This document shows positions 33,255 to 42,146 of a stretch of 64,000 nucleotides of DNA, one piece after another. The stretch lies in contig NZ_JANJYH010000006.1 in NCBI RefSeq assembly GCF_024609245.1, positions 62,001-126,000 of the forward strand. The letters are read 5' to 3'. The first letter of the stretch is position 1; every line of letters begins with the position of its first letter. The position numbers and the translations under genes are program-made. This DNA comes from Haloarchaeobius sp. FL176. Its GTDB lineage: Archaea; Halobacteriota; Halobacteria; Halobacteriales; Natrialbaceae. The notes under the pieces were generated by a model. That model was not told the origin of the DNA. It saw only the letters and a program-made list of their open reading frames with translations, and ran no database searches.

Positions 33255-33581
33255 TCAGGCGTGTTTGATGTTCGACTCGCCGGCCTTCGGGTGGAACTCC
33301 CAGAAGCCACCCGAACGCATCGCGTTGCCGACGGCCTTGTGGAACGAGACGATGTCCTCGAACTCGCCCTCGCCGACGTGCTCGAAGATGTCCGCGACGC
33401 TGACGACGCGCTTCGAGTTCAGACGGATGGGTTCGTCGCCGTGCTCCTCGACGAACTCCGCCGCCTTCAGCGGGAAGCCCTCGTCCTCGTCCAGCTTCTT
33501 CGCGAGGACCGCCATCCCGTACTTGCGCATCCCCTCGCTGCCCTGCTCACCGTCCGGGTCGTGGGGCCACTGGTTGCTCAT
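33255..33581 (-). CDS. Small haloarchaeal protein, DUF5785 type
   Basis: A 108-residue acidic protein beginning MSNQWPHDPDGEQG and containing RKYGMAVLAKKLDEDE and AVGNAMRSGGFWEFHPKAG. It matches a small family confined to haloarchaea; the role is unknown. The ATG at 33581 is preferred because the in-frame upstream part overlaps a terminator hairpin. A PAS/kinase gene converges from the left. Confidence 0.75.
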   Translation of the reverse strand: MSNQWPHDPDGEQGSEGMRKYGMAVLAKKLDEDEGFPLKAAEFVEEHGDEPIRLNSKRVVSVADIFEHVGEGEFEDIVSFHKAVGNAMRSGGFWEFHPKAGESNIKHA

Positions 33582-33631
33582 ACGCTCTCTGAGAACGGTA
33601 CCCCCAAAAGGGTTTGCGAAACCCGACCATC

Positions 33632-33676
33632 TTTTTCCCGCTCGGGTGCGCCTCCGGCGCACCGCTCGCGGCAAAA
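33632..33676. repeat. Flanked hairpin upstream of the DUF5785 gene
   Basis: GTGCGCC-TCC-GGCGCAC forms a 7-bp stem, framed by TTTTTCCCGC on one side and GCGGCAAAAA on the other, so the whole unit is a long imperfect inverted repeat with A/T runs at both ends. Such units recur in haloarchaeal intergenic DNA and could act as a bidirectional terminator. Confidence 0.5.
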
Positions 33677-33685
33677 ACATGGATG

Positions 33686-33724
33686 AAAAAGACCGCCTGC
33701 TCGGCCTCCGGCCTCGCAGGCGGT
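33686..33724 (-). terminator. Hairpin-T5 terminator of mct
   Basis: Nine-base arms ACCGCCTGC and GCAGGCGGT with an inner GGCC/GGCC pair. On the minus strand they are followed directly by CTTTTTC. It lies 70-100 bp after the mct stop. Confidence 0.65.
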
Positions 33725-33793
33725 GAATCGCCGCTCACTGCGTTCGCGCGAACGTCACGGAAACCAGCCCCTCGGCCAGAGCGATGTGGGCGC

Positions 33794-34981
33794 TCAGTCG
33801 TCGCCGGTCGCCCGCTCTGCGCCCTCGTCGGTTCGGTCGCCGAGGAGTTCGTCGCGGTGCTCGTCGAGCAGCGGCGCGCGACCCTGCGGCCCGGTCGGGG
33901 TCTCGGAGAACTTGATGGGGCAGCCAGCGACGGTGACGTCACGGTCGACACCGGGCTGTTCGACGTCGGCGAGCATCCCGCGCTCGTGGACGTGCGGGTC
34001 GTCGAAGATGTCCGCGGTGTCCTGCACGGGAGCGACCGGAACCTCGCCCTCCAGTGCGTCGACGACGGCCTGCTCGGTGTGCTCGCGGGTCCAGTCGGCG
34101 ATCTCCTCGCGCAGGCTGTCGCGGTTGCGCAGGCGCGAGCCGGCGTCCGGGTAGTCCGCGACGAGGTCCGGGCGGTCCATCGCCTCGCAGAGGGCGCGCC
34201 AGTGACCGTCGGAGAAGGCGGCGACAACGACGTGGCCGTCGCTGGTCTCGAAGGAGTTGTACGGGAACAGCGTCGGGTGCGAGTTGCCCTGTCTCGTCAG
34301 GACCTCGTCGGTGTAGGAGTAGTAGTAGACGGTGCGTTCACACATCGACACCATCGCGTCGTACATCGCGGTGTCGACGTACTGGCCCTCGCCGGTGCGG
34401 TCGCGGTGGTGGAGCGCACCGAGGATGCCGACCGCGTTGAGGACGGCGGTGAACAGGTCGCCGATGCCGGGGCCGACCTTCGTCGGCGGGCCGTCCTCCT
34501 CGCCGGTTATCTCCATGACGCCGCCGAGCGCCTGCGCGATGAGGTCGAAGCTCGGCTGGCCCTGTCGATGGGTCTCGCCGGTGCGCGGGTCGCCGAAGCC
34601 GCGGATGGAGGAGTAGACGAGCTCCGGGTTGTGCTCCCGCAGGGTCTCGTAGCCGAGGTCGAACCGCTCCATCGTGCCCGCGCGGTAGTTCTCGACGACC
34701 ACGTCCGCCTTCTCGACGAGCCGGAGGAAGTCCTCGCGGTCGCGGTCGTCGCCGAGGTCCAGCTCTATCGAGCGCTTGCCGCGGTTGACCGACTGGAAGT
34801 AGCCGCCGTAGGGTTCGTCGTCCCCGTCCCCCGCGAAGGGTGGGTTCGGCCGGATGAGGTCGCCGCCCGGCCGCTCGACCTTCACTACGTCCGCGCCCAT
34901 ATCCGCGAGCAGCATCGTACAGTACGGGCCTGCGAGGACCTGTGTGAGGTCGACGACGGTGACGTCTTCGAGCGCTCCCAT
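33794..34981 (-). CDS. mct: Family III CoA-transferase, succinyl-CoA:mesaconate CoA-transferase
   Basis: A 395-residue CaiB/BaiF-type CoA-transferase. It has VVDLTQVLAGPYCTMLLADM, RGKRSIELDL, and GQYVDTAMYDAM, which carries the catalytic aspartate region. In the methylaspartate cycle this enzyme activates mesaconate with CoA from succinyl-CoA. The assignment rests on family plus divergent pairing with the five other cycle genes; formyl-CoA or carnitine transferases are alternatives by sequence alone. A TATA box (GGATAAATC, 35018-35026) lies about 40 bp upstream. Confidence 0.85.
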   Translation of the reverse strand: MGALEDVTVVDLTQVLAGPYCTMLLADMGADVVKVERPGGDLIRPNPPFAGDGDDEPYGGYFQSVNRGKRSIELDLGDDRDREDFLRLVEKADVVVENYRAGTMERFDLGYETLREHNPELVYSSIRGFGDPRTGETHRQGQPSFDLIAQALGGVMEITGEEDGPPTKVGPGIGDLFTAVLNAVGILGALHHRDRTGEGQYVDTAMYDAMVSMCERTVYYYSYTDEVLTRQGNSHPTLFPYNSFETSDGHVVVAAFSDGHWRALCEAMDRPDLVADYPDAGSRLRNRDSLREEIADWTREHTEQAVVDALEGEVPVAPVQDTADIFDDPHVHERGMLADVEQPGVDRDVTVAGCPIKFSETPTGPQGRAPLLDEHRDELLGDRTDEGAERATGDD

Positions 34982-35133
34982 GGCGTGGACGAACCGTCCC
35001 CCGCGCTAAAACCTTCCGGATAAATCATTACATTGTGGTTGTTTCACATTGGCGGCGTTTAGGCTGTTTAAGGTGTATTATCATGAAAAACCATTAACTT
35101 TAAGGATTGTTCATGCAACTTGGCGAGTACTGC
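34982..35133. promoter_or_regulatory. Divergent promoter region between mct and the glutamate mutase operon
   Basis: A 152-bp AT-richer gap. For mct the TATA box lies at 35018-35026. For mamA, ACTTTAAGG (35097-35105) lies ~30 bp before the ATG. Between them is a direct repeat TTACATTG (35028-35035) / TTCACATTG (35043-35051), 16 bp apart, placed to control both directions. No cobalamin-riboswitch structure is visible. Confidence 0.55.
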
Positions 35134-35574
35134 ATGCCCACGACAGTCATACTCGGTGTCATCGGCTCCGACGCACACGTCGTCGGAATCACGATCCTCG
35201 ACCAGGCCCTCTCCGCAGCGGGCTTCGATGTCGAGAACCTCGGCGTCCAGACCTCTCAGGAGGAGTTCGCAGCAGCCGCGAGCGAGCACGACGCCGACGC
35301 TGTACTCGTCTCTTCGCTGTACGGGCACGCCGAGCAGGACTGTCAGGGGTTCCACGAGCTCCTGGCCCGCGAGGACATCGACGCAACCACCTACATCGGT
35401 GGCAACCTCGCGGTCGGTCAGGACGACTTCGAGCAGACCCGGGCCACGTTCCGGAAGCTCGGCTTCAACAAGGTCTTCGACTCGGAGACAACACCGGAAG
35501 AGGTCATCCGGTCCCTCGAACGGGACCTGGGGATCTCCACCCGAGAGGCCGAGAGGGATCGGGTTCAGGCCTGA
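35134..35574 (+). CDS. mamA: Glutamate mutase, small cobalamin-binding subunit
   Basis: A 146-residue B12-binding Rossmann protein. The cobalamin motif DxHxxG is intact (D13-H15-G18 in GSDAHVVG); SLYGH near residue 65 and GGNL near residue 90 complete the binding site. With MamB it rearranges glutamate to 3-methylaspartate. The ATG at 35134 suits the family N-terminus and promoter spacing; an ATG seven codons earlier is possible. Its stop overlaps the mamB ATG (TGATG). Confidence 0.92.
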   Translation: MPTTVILGVIGSDAHVVGITILDQALSAAGFDVENLGVQTSQEEFAAAASEHDADAVLVSSLYGHAEQDCQGFHELLAREDIDATTYIGGNLAVGQDDFEQTRATFRKLGFNKVFDSETTPEEVIRSLERDLGISTREAERDRVQA

Positions 35575-37043
35575 TGATACGCGACGAACGCCTCACCGCC
35601 GACGAGTTACAACGCATCGACGAACGCATCCGCGACGACTGGCCGACCGGTGCGGCGGTCGACTTCGAGGAGGCCATCGCCTACCACGAGTCGCTGCCCG
35701 CGCACAAGCAGTTCGCGGACGTGCTCGAGTCGGCGGACCGACCGCTGCTCCAGCCCCGCGCCGGCGTGCCCTGTCTCGACGACCAGGTCAGCCTGCTCGA
35801 GCATCTCCACGGTGAGGGTGCGGCCGACCTCCTCCCGACGACCATCGACTCGTACACGCGCGACAACGAGTATGGAAAGGCCCAGGAGGGGCTGGAGAAC
35901 GCCCGCGAGTCCGGCGACGCGACGCTAAACGGCTTCCCGGCCGTCAACCACGGCGTCGACGGCTGCCGCGAGCTCATAGAGCGCGTCGACGCGCCCATCG
36001 AGGTCCGACACGGGACACCCGACGCGCGACTGCTGGCCGCCGTCACGTTCGCCGGCGGCTTCCAGAGCTTCGAGGGCGGGCCGATCTCGTACAACATCCC
36101 TTACACCAAGGAGGGGAGCCTCGCCCAGACCATCGAGCACTGGCAGTACGTCGACCGGCTCGCCGGCGCGTACACGGAACGCGGCGTCACCATCAACCGC
36201 GAGCCGTTCGGTCCGCTCACCGGGACGCTGGTCCCACCGAGCATCGCCATCGCCATCATGCTCGTCGAAGGCAAGCTCGCCGCCACGCAGGGCGTCCGGA
36301 GCCTCACGCTGGGGTACGGACAGGTCGGCAACGTCGTCCAGGACGTGGCCGCCCTCCGCGCGCTCCGCAAGCTCGGCAACGAGTACCTGCGCGACGAGGT
36401 CTGCGTCACGACCGTCTTCCACGAGTGGATGGGTGGCTTCCCGCCGGACGAGGCCCGCGCCAACGGCGTCATCGGCCTCGGCGGGACGACCGCCGCCATC
36501 GCGCGGCCGGACAAGGTCATCACGAAGTCGCCACAGGAGTTCCAGGGCGTCCCGACGAAGGAGGCCAACGCGGCCGGCCTCCGGACCACGCGCCAGCTCA
36601 TCGACATGGTCGTCGAGCAGGACATCGTCCTCGACGGCGTCGACGAGGAGCAGGCGCTCATCGAGCGCGAGACGCGCTGTCTCATGGACGCTATCGAGGC
36701 CCACGGCGACGGCGACATCGCACAGGGCACTATCAAGGCGTTCGAGTCCGGTGCGCTCGACGTGCCGTTCGCCCCGAGCGACGCCGCCGAGGGCGCGGTG
36801 CTCCCGGCTCGCGACGACGACGGGCGCGTCCGCATCTTCGAGTGGGGCGAGCTGGCGATAGACGAGGACATCAGGGAGATCCACCAGGCTCGCCTCGCCG
36901 ACCGCGCCGAGACCGAGGGCCGCAAGCAGTCGTTCCGGATGGTCGCCGACGACGTCGACGCCATCAGCGACGGCAAGCTCATCGGTCGGCCGACGGGCAG
37001 TCCCGACACCGGCCGCGACGGGGGTGAGACCCGTGCGGATTGA
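35574..37043 (+). CDS. mamB: Glutamate mutase, large catalytic subunit
   Basis: A 489-residue TIM-barrel subunit (MutE/GlmE family). Characteristic stretches are QPRAGVPCLDDQ, NGFPAVNHGV, EVRHGTPDARLLAA, EGGPISYNIPYTKE and HEWMGGFPPDEARA. It works as a heterotetramer with MamA and adenosylcobalamin. It overlaps both neighbours, so subunit translation is coupled. Confidence 0.94.
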   Translation: MIRDERLTADELQRIDERIRDDWPTGAAVDFEEAIAYHESLPAHKQFADVLESADRPLLQPRAGVPCLDDQVSLLEHLHGEGAADLLPTTIDSYTRDNEYGKAQEGLENARESGDATLNGFPAVNHGVDGCRELIERVDAPIEVRHGTPDARLLAAVTFAGGFQSFEGGPISYNIPYTKEGSLAQTIEHWQYVDRLAGAYTERGVTINREPFGPLTGTLVPPSIAIAIMLVEGKLAATQGVRSLTLGYGQVGNVVQDVAALRALRKLGNEYLRDEVCVTTVFHEWMGGFPPDEARANGVIGLGGTTAAIARPDKVITKSPQEFQGVPTKEANAAGLRTTRQLIDMVVEQDIVLDGVDEEQALIERETRCLMDAIEAHGDGDIAQGTIKAFESGALDVPFAPSDAAEGAVLPARDDDGRVRIFEWGELAIDEDIREIHQARLADRAETEGRKQSFRMVADDVDAISDGKLIGRPTGSPDTGRDGGETRAD

Positions 37044-38331
37044 GCAGATTCGGGCCGTCCCGACGGTCTCGGGGTTCTTCTTCGACGATCAGCGCGCCAT
37101 CAAGGCGGGCGCGACACAGGACGGCTTCGCCTACGACGGCGACCCCGTGACGCCCGGTTTCGACGAGATACGCGAGGCCGGCGAGGCGCTCACCGTCGAG
37201 CTCGAACTGGCGGACGGCAGCGTCGCCACCGGCGACTGCTGTGCCGTGCAGTACTCCGGTGCCGGCGGTCGCGACCCGCTCTTCCGCGCCGAGACGTACC
37301 GCCCGGTCGTCGAGGGCGCGGTCGCCTCGGCACTCAGGGGCCGGGACGCCACCGAGTTCGCCGAGAACGCCGCCATCGTCGAGGAGCTGCCCGCCGAGCG
37401 ACCGACCGACTACGGCGAGGCTGACGACGGCGACGACCGAGGCCAGCTCCACACCGCGGTCCGCTACGGCGTCTCGCAGGCGCTGCTCGACGCTGCCGCG
37501 CTCGCCGAGCGCCGGACGATGACGGAGACCCTCGCCGACGCGCTCGGGACGACACCGGCGACCGAGCCGGTCCCGGTCTTCGGGCAGTCCGGCGACGACC
37601 GTTACGGCAACGCCGAGAAGATGATGACCAAGGGGGTCCCCGTTCTCCCGCACGGGCTGTTCAACAGCGTCGAGAAGCTGGGCGAGGACGGTGAGGGCCT
37701 GCGCGAGTACGTCGACTGGCTCGCCACGCGGGCGGTCGAACTCGGCCCCGACGGCTACGAGCCGACCATCCACGTCGACGTCTACGGGGTGCTGGGCGAC
37801 GTGCTCGGCGCGCCGTACGACAGAGCCGCGGTGACGGACTACTTCGCGACGCTCGCCGAGGCCGCTGGCCCGTTCGACGTGCAGGTCGAGGGACCGATGG
37901 ACGCCGGCGGTCGCGAGGAGCAGATCCACGACATGGCCGAGCTGCGCGACGGGCTCGCGTCCGCCGGCGTCGACGTGGACATCGTCGCCGACGAGTGGTG
38001 CAACACCTTCGAGGACGTGCGGGCGTTCGTCGACGCCGGCGCGGCCGACCTCGTGCAGGTGAAGACGCCGGACCTCGGCGGCGTCCAGCGCTCCGCCGAA
38101 GCGGTGCGCTACTGCGAGGGCACCGACACCCGGGCCTACCTCGGTGGCACCTGCAACGAGACGGTCACCTCCGCGCGGACCTGCGCCCACGTCGCCCTCG
38201 CGACCGACGCGGCCCAGACCCTCGCCAAGCCAGGCATGGGGTTCGACGAGGGCTTCATGGTCGTGACCAACGAGATGCGACGTGCGCTCGCCCGGATGCG
38301 ACCGACGCCCGAGGCCACGGCAGACGACTGA
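37033..38331 (+). CDS. mal: Methylaspartate ammonia-lyase
   Basis: A 432-residue enolase-superfamily enzyme that deaminates 3-methylaspartate to mesaconate. It carries HVDVYG, VEGPMD and VADEW (three metal ligands Asp/Glu/Asp) and VKTPDLGG with the catalytic lysine. The start is a GTG giving MRIEQIRAVPTVSGF, inside the end of mamB; a GTG three codons upstream is an alternative. Confidence 0.94.
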   Translation: MRIEQIRAVPTVSGFFFDDQRAIKAGATQDGFAYDGDPVTPGFDEIREAGEALTVELELADGSVATGDCCAVQYSGAGGRDPLFRAETYRPVVEGAVASALRGRDATEFAENAAIVEELPAERPTDYGEADDGDDRGQLHTAVRYGVSQALLDAAALAERRTMTETLADALGTTPATEPVPVFGQSGDDRYGNAEKMMTKGVPVLPHGLFNSVEKLGEDGEGLREYVDWLATRAVELGPDGYEPTIHVDVYGVLGDVLGAPYDRAAVTDYFATLAEAAGPFDVQVEGPMDAGGREEQIHDMAELRDGLASAGVDVDIVADEWCNTFEDVRAFVDAGAADLVQVKTPDLGGVQRSAEAVRYCEGTDTRAYLGGTCNETVTSARTCAHVALATDAAQTLAKPGMGFDEGFMVVTNEMRRALARMRPTPEATADD

Positions 38332-38357
38332 GGACTGCGATACGTCACCGACGACAC

Positions 38358-39422
38358 ATGGACTACACGGACACAGAGACGTTCACGACGATACTGGACA
38401 GGACGGAGACGCGCGAGAAGGGTAACTGCTTCGAGGACTTCACGGAGGGTGACCGCATCGAGCACGCCCCGGGCCTCACCCTCTCGAACTACGCCAACGA
38501 GCTCTGGGCGAGCCAGACGCTCAACCACGACCCGATGTACTGGCGGACGGACGCGGCCCGCGCGGCCGACTTCGACGAACCGCCGGTCCACCCGGACTAC
38601 CTGCTCGCGGCGGTGATGGGGCCGACCGTGGAGGACCTCTCCGAGAAGGGCGGCTACTTCCTCGGCCGGACGAACGTCCGGTACCACGACCAGACCGTGA
38701 CGCCGGAGACCGAGCTCCGGGTCAACTCGACGGTGCAGTCGACCGCCACCTCCTCCTCGCGCCCCGAGTACGGCATCGTCACCTGGGAGACCGAGGGCGT
38801 GGACGCCGAGACGGGCGAGGCTCTGGTCAGCTACGAGCGGACGAACATGATTCCACGGCGTGAGCCCGTGGCCACCGACGGCGGCGAGTCCGCAACCGCG
38901 GCCGACGGCGGCGACGCCGAGGACGGTGGCCTGAACGACGACCCGCCCGCCGAGTTCGTCACGCCCGACGGCGACCGCTTCGGCGACTTCGCTGAAGCGC
39001 TCGACGAGGCCGACGGCCGCGACGCGGCCGTCGCCTACCGCCACGAGCGCGGCCGGACCATGGACGACGTGCTGGTCGCGACGCTGCCGCTGATGACGCT
39101 CAACACGGCGAAGCAGCACCACAACGTCGACGTGATGGCCGACTCGCCCTCGAGCGACATCGTGGCCTACGGCGACGTGACGCGCTCGGTCGCGCTCGGC
39201 CATGCACGCTCGGACGAGGCCACGTACCGCGAACTCGGCTGCGACGACGAGCGCTTCCACACGTTCGTCACGCCCGGGGACACCGTCTACGGCTTCACCC
39301 GGGTTCTCGATGCCGAGAGCACCCACGACCACGCCGGCACCGTCACCTTCGAGCACATCGCGTTCAACCAGCACGACGAACCCGTCTACTCGGGCACCCG
39401 TCGCGCACTCATCGAGCAATGA
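38358..39422 (+). CDS. mch: Mesaconyl-CoA hydratase
   Basis: A 354-residue double-hotdog MaoC-like hydratase acting on mesaconyl-CoA to give beta-methylmalyl-CoA. The N-terminal hotdog carries QTLNHDPMYWRTDAARAADF, and the C-terminal half contains TLPLMTLNTAKQHHNVD. The halves are joined by an acidic, Gly/Asp-rich linker at about residues 170-200, probably a halophilic insertion. A 26-bp gap from mal and an ATGA overlap with the lyase gene keep it in the operon. Confidence 0.88.
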   Translation: MDYTDTETFTTILDRTETREKGNCFEDFTEGDRIEHAPGLTLSNYANELWASQTLNHDPMYWRTDAARAADFDEPPVHPDYLLAAVMGPTVEDLSEKGGYFLGRTNVRYHDQTVTPETELRVNSTVQSTATSSSRPEYGIVTWETEGVDAETGEALVSYERTNMIPRREPVATDGGESATAADGGDAEDGGLNDDPPAEFVTPDGDRFGDFAEALDEADGRDAAVAYRHERGRTMDDVLVATLPLMTLNTAKQHHNVDVMADSPSSDIVAYGDVTRSVALGHARSDEATYRELGCDDERFHTFVTPGDTVYGFTRVLDAESTHDHAGTVTFEHIAFNQHDEPVYSGTRRALIEQ

Positions 39423-40459
39423 CAGACATCGCACGCACCTTCCAGACCGCACCGGCCGCCGTCCCGCGCGACAACACGGCGAAGTACCTCGACAGCGCCC
39501 TCGACAGCGACGGGTTCGCCTGCCCGGACTGGCTCGTCCCCGACCTGGAGGACGGCACCGCGCCCGACATGAAGGCCGAGGCACTCGAGAACGTCGTCGG
39601 CCGGCTCCCCGAGCACGCCGATGCGTTCCCCGGCGAGATATGGCCCCGTGTGCAGTGGGCCTACGACGACGAGGCCGCCCGCGAGCAGGGCCGCGAAGAG
39701 ATCCGCCGGCTCGTCGACGAGGTCGGCGAGTACATCGACGGCGTCGTCGTCCCGAAAGTGGGCCGACTGGCGGACGTGAAAGACGCCGCCGGCGTCGTGG
39801 CGGACGCCGAGCGCGAGTCCGGGTTCGCCGACGACGCCATCGGGATGGCCGTCATCGTCGAGACGGCCGCCGCGAAGTCCGACCTCCGCGAGATATCGCT
39901 GTTCGGTGCGAACTCCCGGCTCGACGCGCTCGTCTTCGGCCCGGTCGACTACACCGCCGAACTCGGCGGGCGCGAACTCGACGGCGAACGGCCGGCGTGG
40001 GGCGGTCTGCTCGAGGACCTGTCGAACGAGGCCAGCGCGAACGACCTCGTCGCCATCGGCGGCCCCTACGACCGGCTGTTCACCGAGCGCGCCGGCGTCA
40101 CCTTCTACAACGGCGACGGCTACGCGGACCACGTCGAGCGCGAGGCCCGCGTCGGCCTCGACGGCTCGTGGTCGCTCTACCCCAAGCAGACCATCCAGGC
40201 CAACCGCATCCACATGCCCACCGCCGAAGAGCTGGCCCGCGACGTCCGGAAGATAGAGGCGTTTCAGGAGGCCAAATCCGAGGGCACCGGTGCGGTCACG
40301 GTCGAGGGCCAGATGGTCGACGAGGCGACGTTCAAGAACTTCGTCAACACCGTCGAGACGGTTCGGACCATCGACGAGCGCCACCCCGACCAGACCGGCG
40401 AGGCCTACGACGACGAGCTGCTCGACCGCGCGCTCACCGTCGACACCACCTGGAAGTGA
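39419..40459 (+). CDS. Beta-methylmalyl-CoA lyase (HpcH/CitE family)
   Basis: A 346-residue CitE-type aldolase that cleaves beta-methylmalyl-CoA to propionyl-CoA and glyoxylate, and often also malyl-CoA. It has PDWLVPDLEDGTAPDMK with the metal ligand Asp/Glu, AVIVETAAAK, FGPVDYTAELG, and KQTIQANRIHMP. It is last in the operon, and its stop is directly adjacent to the stop of the convergent DUF4112 gene (no gap), so no terminator space exists between the two. Confidence 0.88.
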   Translation: MTDIARTFQTAPAAVPRDNTAKYLDSALDSDGFACPDWLVPDLEDGTAPDMKAEALENVVGRLPEHADAFPGEIWPRVQWAYDDEAAREQGREEIRRLVDEVGEYIDGVVVPKVGRLADVKDAAGVVADAERESGFADDAIGMAVIVETAAAKSDLREISLFGANSRLDALVFGPVDYTAELGGRELDGERPAWGGLLEDLSNEASANDLVAIGGPYDRLFTERAGVTFYNGDGYADHVEREARVGLDGSWSLYPKQTIQANRIHMPTAEELARDVRKIEAFQEAKSEGTGAVTVEGQMVDEATFKNFVNTVETVRTIDERHPDQTGEAYDDELLDRALTVDTTWK

Positions 40460-40804
40460 CTACGACGAAAGCGACCGCTCGAGCAGCTCACGGTTCTTGA
40501 CGTTCGCCTTCCACGTCGCGTCGAAGATGTCGCCGATGATGGGGACACTCCCCAGCACGACGTCGAGCCCGATGTTGACGAGCATCCGGACGACGGTCCG
40601 TTTCTTCGCGCCTGCGAGGATGGCCTCGACGACGATGTACAGCGAGAAGAACGCCGTGACGAAGTCACCGATGAACGGCAGCAGGCCGAGGATGGGGTCC
40701 AGTCCGACCCGTCGGTTCGTGCCGGGGATTCTGACGGCCTCGTCGAGCAGCCACGCGACGCGTTTCGTCCGCCGGACCGCCGGATGTGTCGTCTCAGCTT
40801 CCAT
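40460..40804 (-). CDS. DUF4112 membrane protein
   Basis: A 114-residue protein of the DUF4112 family: LLDEAVRIPGTNRRVGLDPI, LPFIGDFVTAFFSLYIVVEA and VLGSVPIIGDIFDATWKANV-type motifs, with two hydrophobic segments. The ATG at 40804 is the family-typical start. Function unknown. Confidence 0.85.
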   Translation of the reverse strand: MEAETTHPAVRRTKRVAWLLDEAVRIPGTNRRVGLDPILGLLPFIGDFVTAFFSLYIVVEAILAGAKKRTVVRMLVNIGLDVVLGSVPIIGDIFDATWKANVKNRELLERSLSS

Positions 40805-40859
40805 AGCCGATACGTCGACGGCAGCGAGCAAAAGTTCGTGGGTCGGGAGGGGGCAGTCG

Positions 40860-41234
40860 TCAGTCGGCCGATTCCCGCCGGCACCGTACTTCCGGAACGG
40901 GGTTCACGACCCCGAACAGGAACCGGTTCAGCCCGAAGCCGACTGCCATCCCGAGTATCGACGGTCCGAGCAGGTCGGCCGGCACCGAGTTCGTCACCAT
41001 CGAGACCACCAGCGCGACCATGGCGGTGACCCCAGTCCCGATCAGTGCCCACAGGCCGGCCTCGCTCCGGTCCGCGGCGGCTCCGAGCAGGAACGCCACG
41101 GCAGTGACTGTGGCGCCGACTACCAGCCAGTCCGGAGTCCACGCGACGGTGGAGACGCTCCATCCGACGCCGACGAACACCAGGGACATGAGCAGCTCGC
41201 GGCGAACGATAGCCTCTTCGACTGCACCCGACAT
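40860..41234 (-). CDS. Small four-helix membrane protein
   Basis: A 124-residue protein with four predicted membrane helices (residues ~15-30, 35-52, 60-80, 85-108) and a basic/acidic C-terminus ending VRCRRESAD. I do not recognise the family. TATA box GATTTATC (minus strand, 41258-41265) is 24-31 bp from the ATG, so it is a real leaderless gene. Confidence 0.65.
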   Translation of the reverse strand: MSGAVEEAIVRRELLMSLVFVGVGWSVSTVAWTPDWLVVGATVTAVAFLLGAAADRSEAGLWALIGTGVTAMVALVVSMVTNSVPADLLGPSILGMAVGFGLNRFLFGVVNPVPEVRCRRESAD

Positions 41235-41296
41235 ATCAGCAAAGCGGTTGTTCCAGGCGATAAATCTTCGGTTCCGTCCCCCAGCAGCCGGCGAAG

Positions 41297-41926
41297 TCAG
41301 CCAGTCTCGGCTACCTCGACCGCGACCTCGTTCCGGCGCATGAACGGCGGCGTCCACGGGTCGTCGTACCGCAGCAGGTACGGCTCGCCGGTCGGTTCGA
41401 GCCCCTCGTCGGCGAGTGTCGAGAGCAACTGCTCCTCCAGTCGCTCAACCCGCCAGTCCGGTGCGTACCACGAGAACCCGACGACGGCGACCTCCTTCGA
41501 CGGCTCGACCACCAGCCGGACCGTCGACTCCGTCGGCACCGGGGCCGACTCCGGCCCGTACTCCTCGGGCAGGTAGAACGCCATGCGCGTCCCGCCGGCG
41601 CTGGCGTCGTCCGAGCGGACCGGCGCGGTCATCGACACGGACTCGCCATCCCGGGTCTCGACGGGCGCGGTCATCTCGATCTCGTCCTGTCGCTCGTTCT
41701 CGCCGGAGATGTATCGGAACAGCCGCTGGAACGCGGTCTGCTGGTCCGGAGCCGTCGTCTCGACGAGCACGGTCCGCGGGTACCGCCGTATCTCGACGCC
41801 GTCTACCTCGCGGACCTGTTCGTAGGGTACCGCCTCGGCCGACCGCGACGAGTACGCGCCCCAGGCGACCCAGGCTCCGAGTGCCAGCGTGCCGCCCGCG
41901 AGTGCCGTCTTCGTGAGTCTGTTCAT
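41297..41926 (-). CDS. SOUL-family heme-binding protein
   Basis: A 209-residue SOUL/HEBP protein with one N-terminal membrane anchor (residues 5-25). Family marks are VPYEQVREVDGVEIRRYP, QRLFRYISGENERQDEIEMT and MTAPVETRDGESVSMTAPV. Relatives bind heme or tetrapyrroles; the anchor suggests a role at the membrane. It stands alone. Confidence 0.88.
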   Translation of the reverse strand: MNRLTKTALAGGTLALGAWVAWGAYSSRSAEAVPYEQVREVDGVEIRRYPRTVLVETTAPDQQTAFQRLFRYISGENERQDEIEMTAPVETRDGESVSMTAPVRSDDASAGGTRMAFYLPEEYGPESAPVPTESTVRLVVEPSKEVAVVGFSWYAPDWRVERLEEQLLSTLADEGLEPTGEPYLLRYDDPWTPPFMRRNEVAVEVAETG

Positions 41927-42019
41927 ACCGGTACGTACGCGGGCGAGACGGATGAATCAGACGCCTGGCCGGTCGGCGGTGAGCGCCGCGGCCACACGGG
42001 CCCTGAGCTCGTCGTCGGA

Positions 42020-42080
42020 CGGTGGGGCTGGGATTCGAACCACGGTCGCTCCGCTGCGTTCCGCTCCCTGATTCGAATCC
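42020..42080 (-). repeat. tRNA 3'-end satellite element downstream of tRNA-Ser(UGA)
   Basis: A 22-bp exact copy of the tRNA-Ser 3' end (42020-42041 equals 42147-42168) lies 127 bp beyond the gene. It is followed by ACGGTCGCTCCGCTGCG and a closing TTCGAATCC. About 36 of 40 bases after the T-loop copy match the element beside tRNA-Thr. The GGATTCGAA/TTCGAATCC ends form an inverted repeat. Confidence 0.65.
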
Positions 42081-42146
42081 CCGCGTACCCCGCATCTCAC
42101 TCACGGTGCTCGTCGCTGGCGCTCCTCGCACGTGTTCGTGAGAATG

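Noticed and set aside
35053-35068. TTTAGGCTGTTTAAGG as a fourth iron box
   Set aside because: Only the left half (TTAGG) matches; the right CCTAA half is missing, and the genes are not iron-related.
34982-35133. Cobalamin riboswitch before the B12-dependent glutamate mutase
   Set aside because: The gap is short and AT-rich, transcripts on both sides appear to have little or no leader, and no B12-box-like structured segment is visible.
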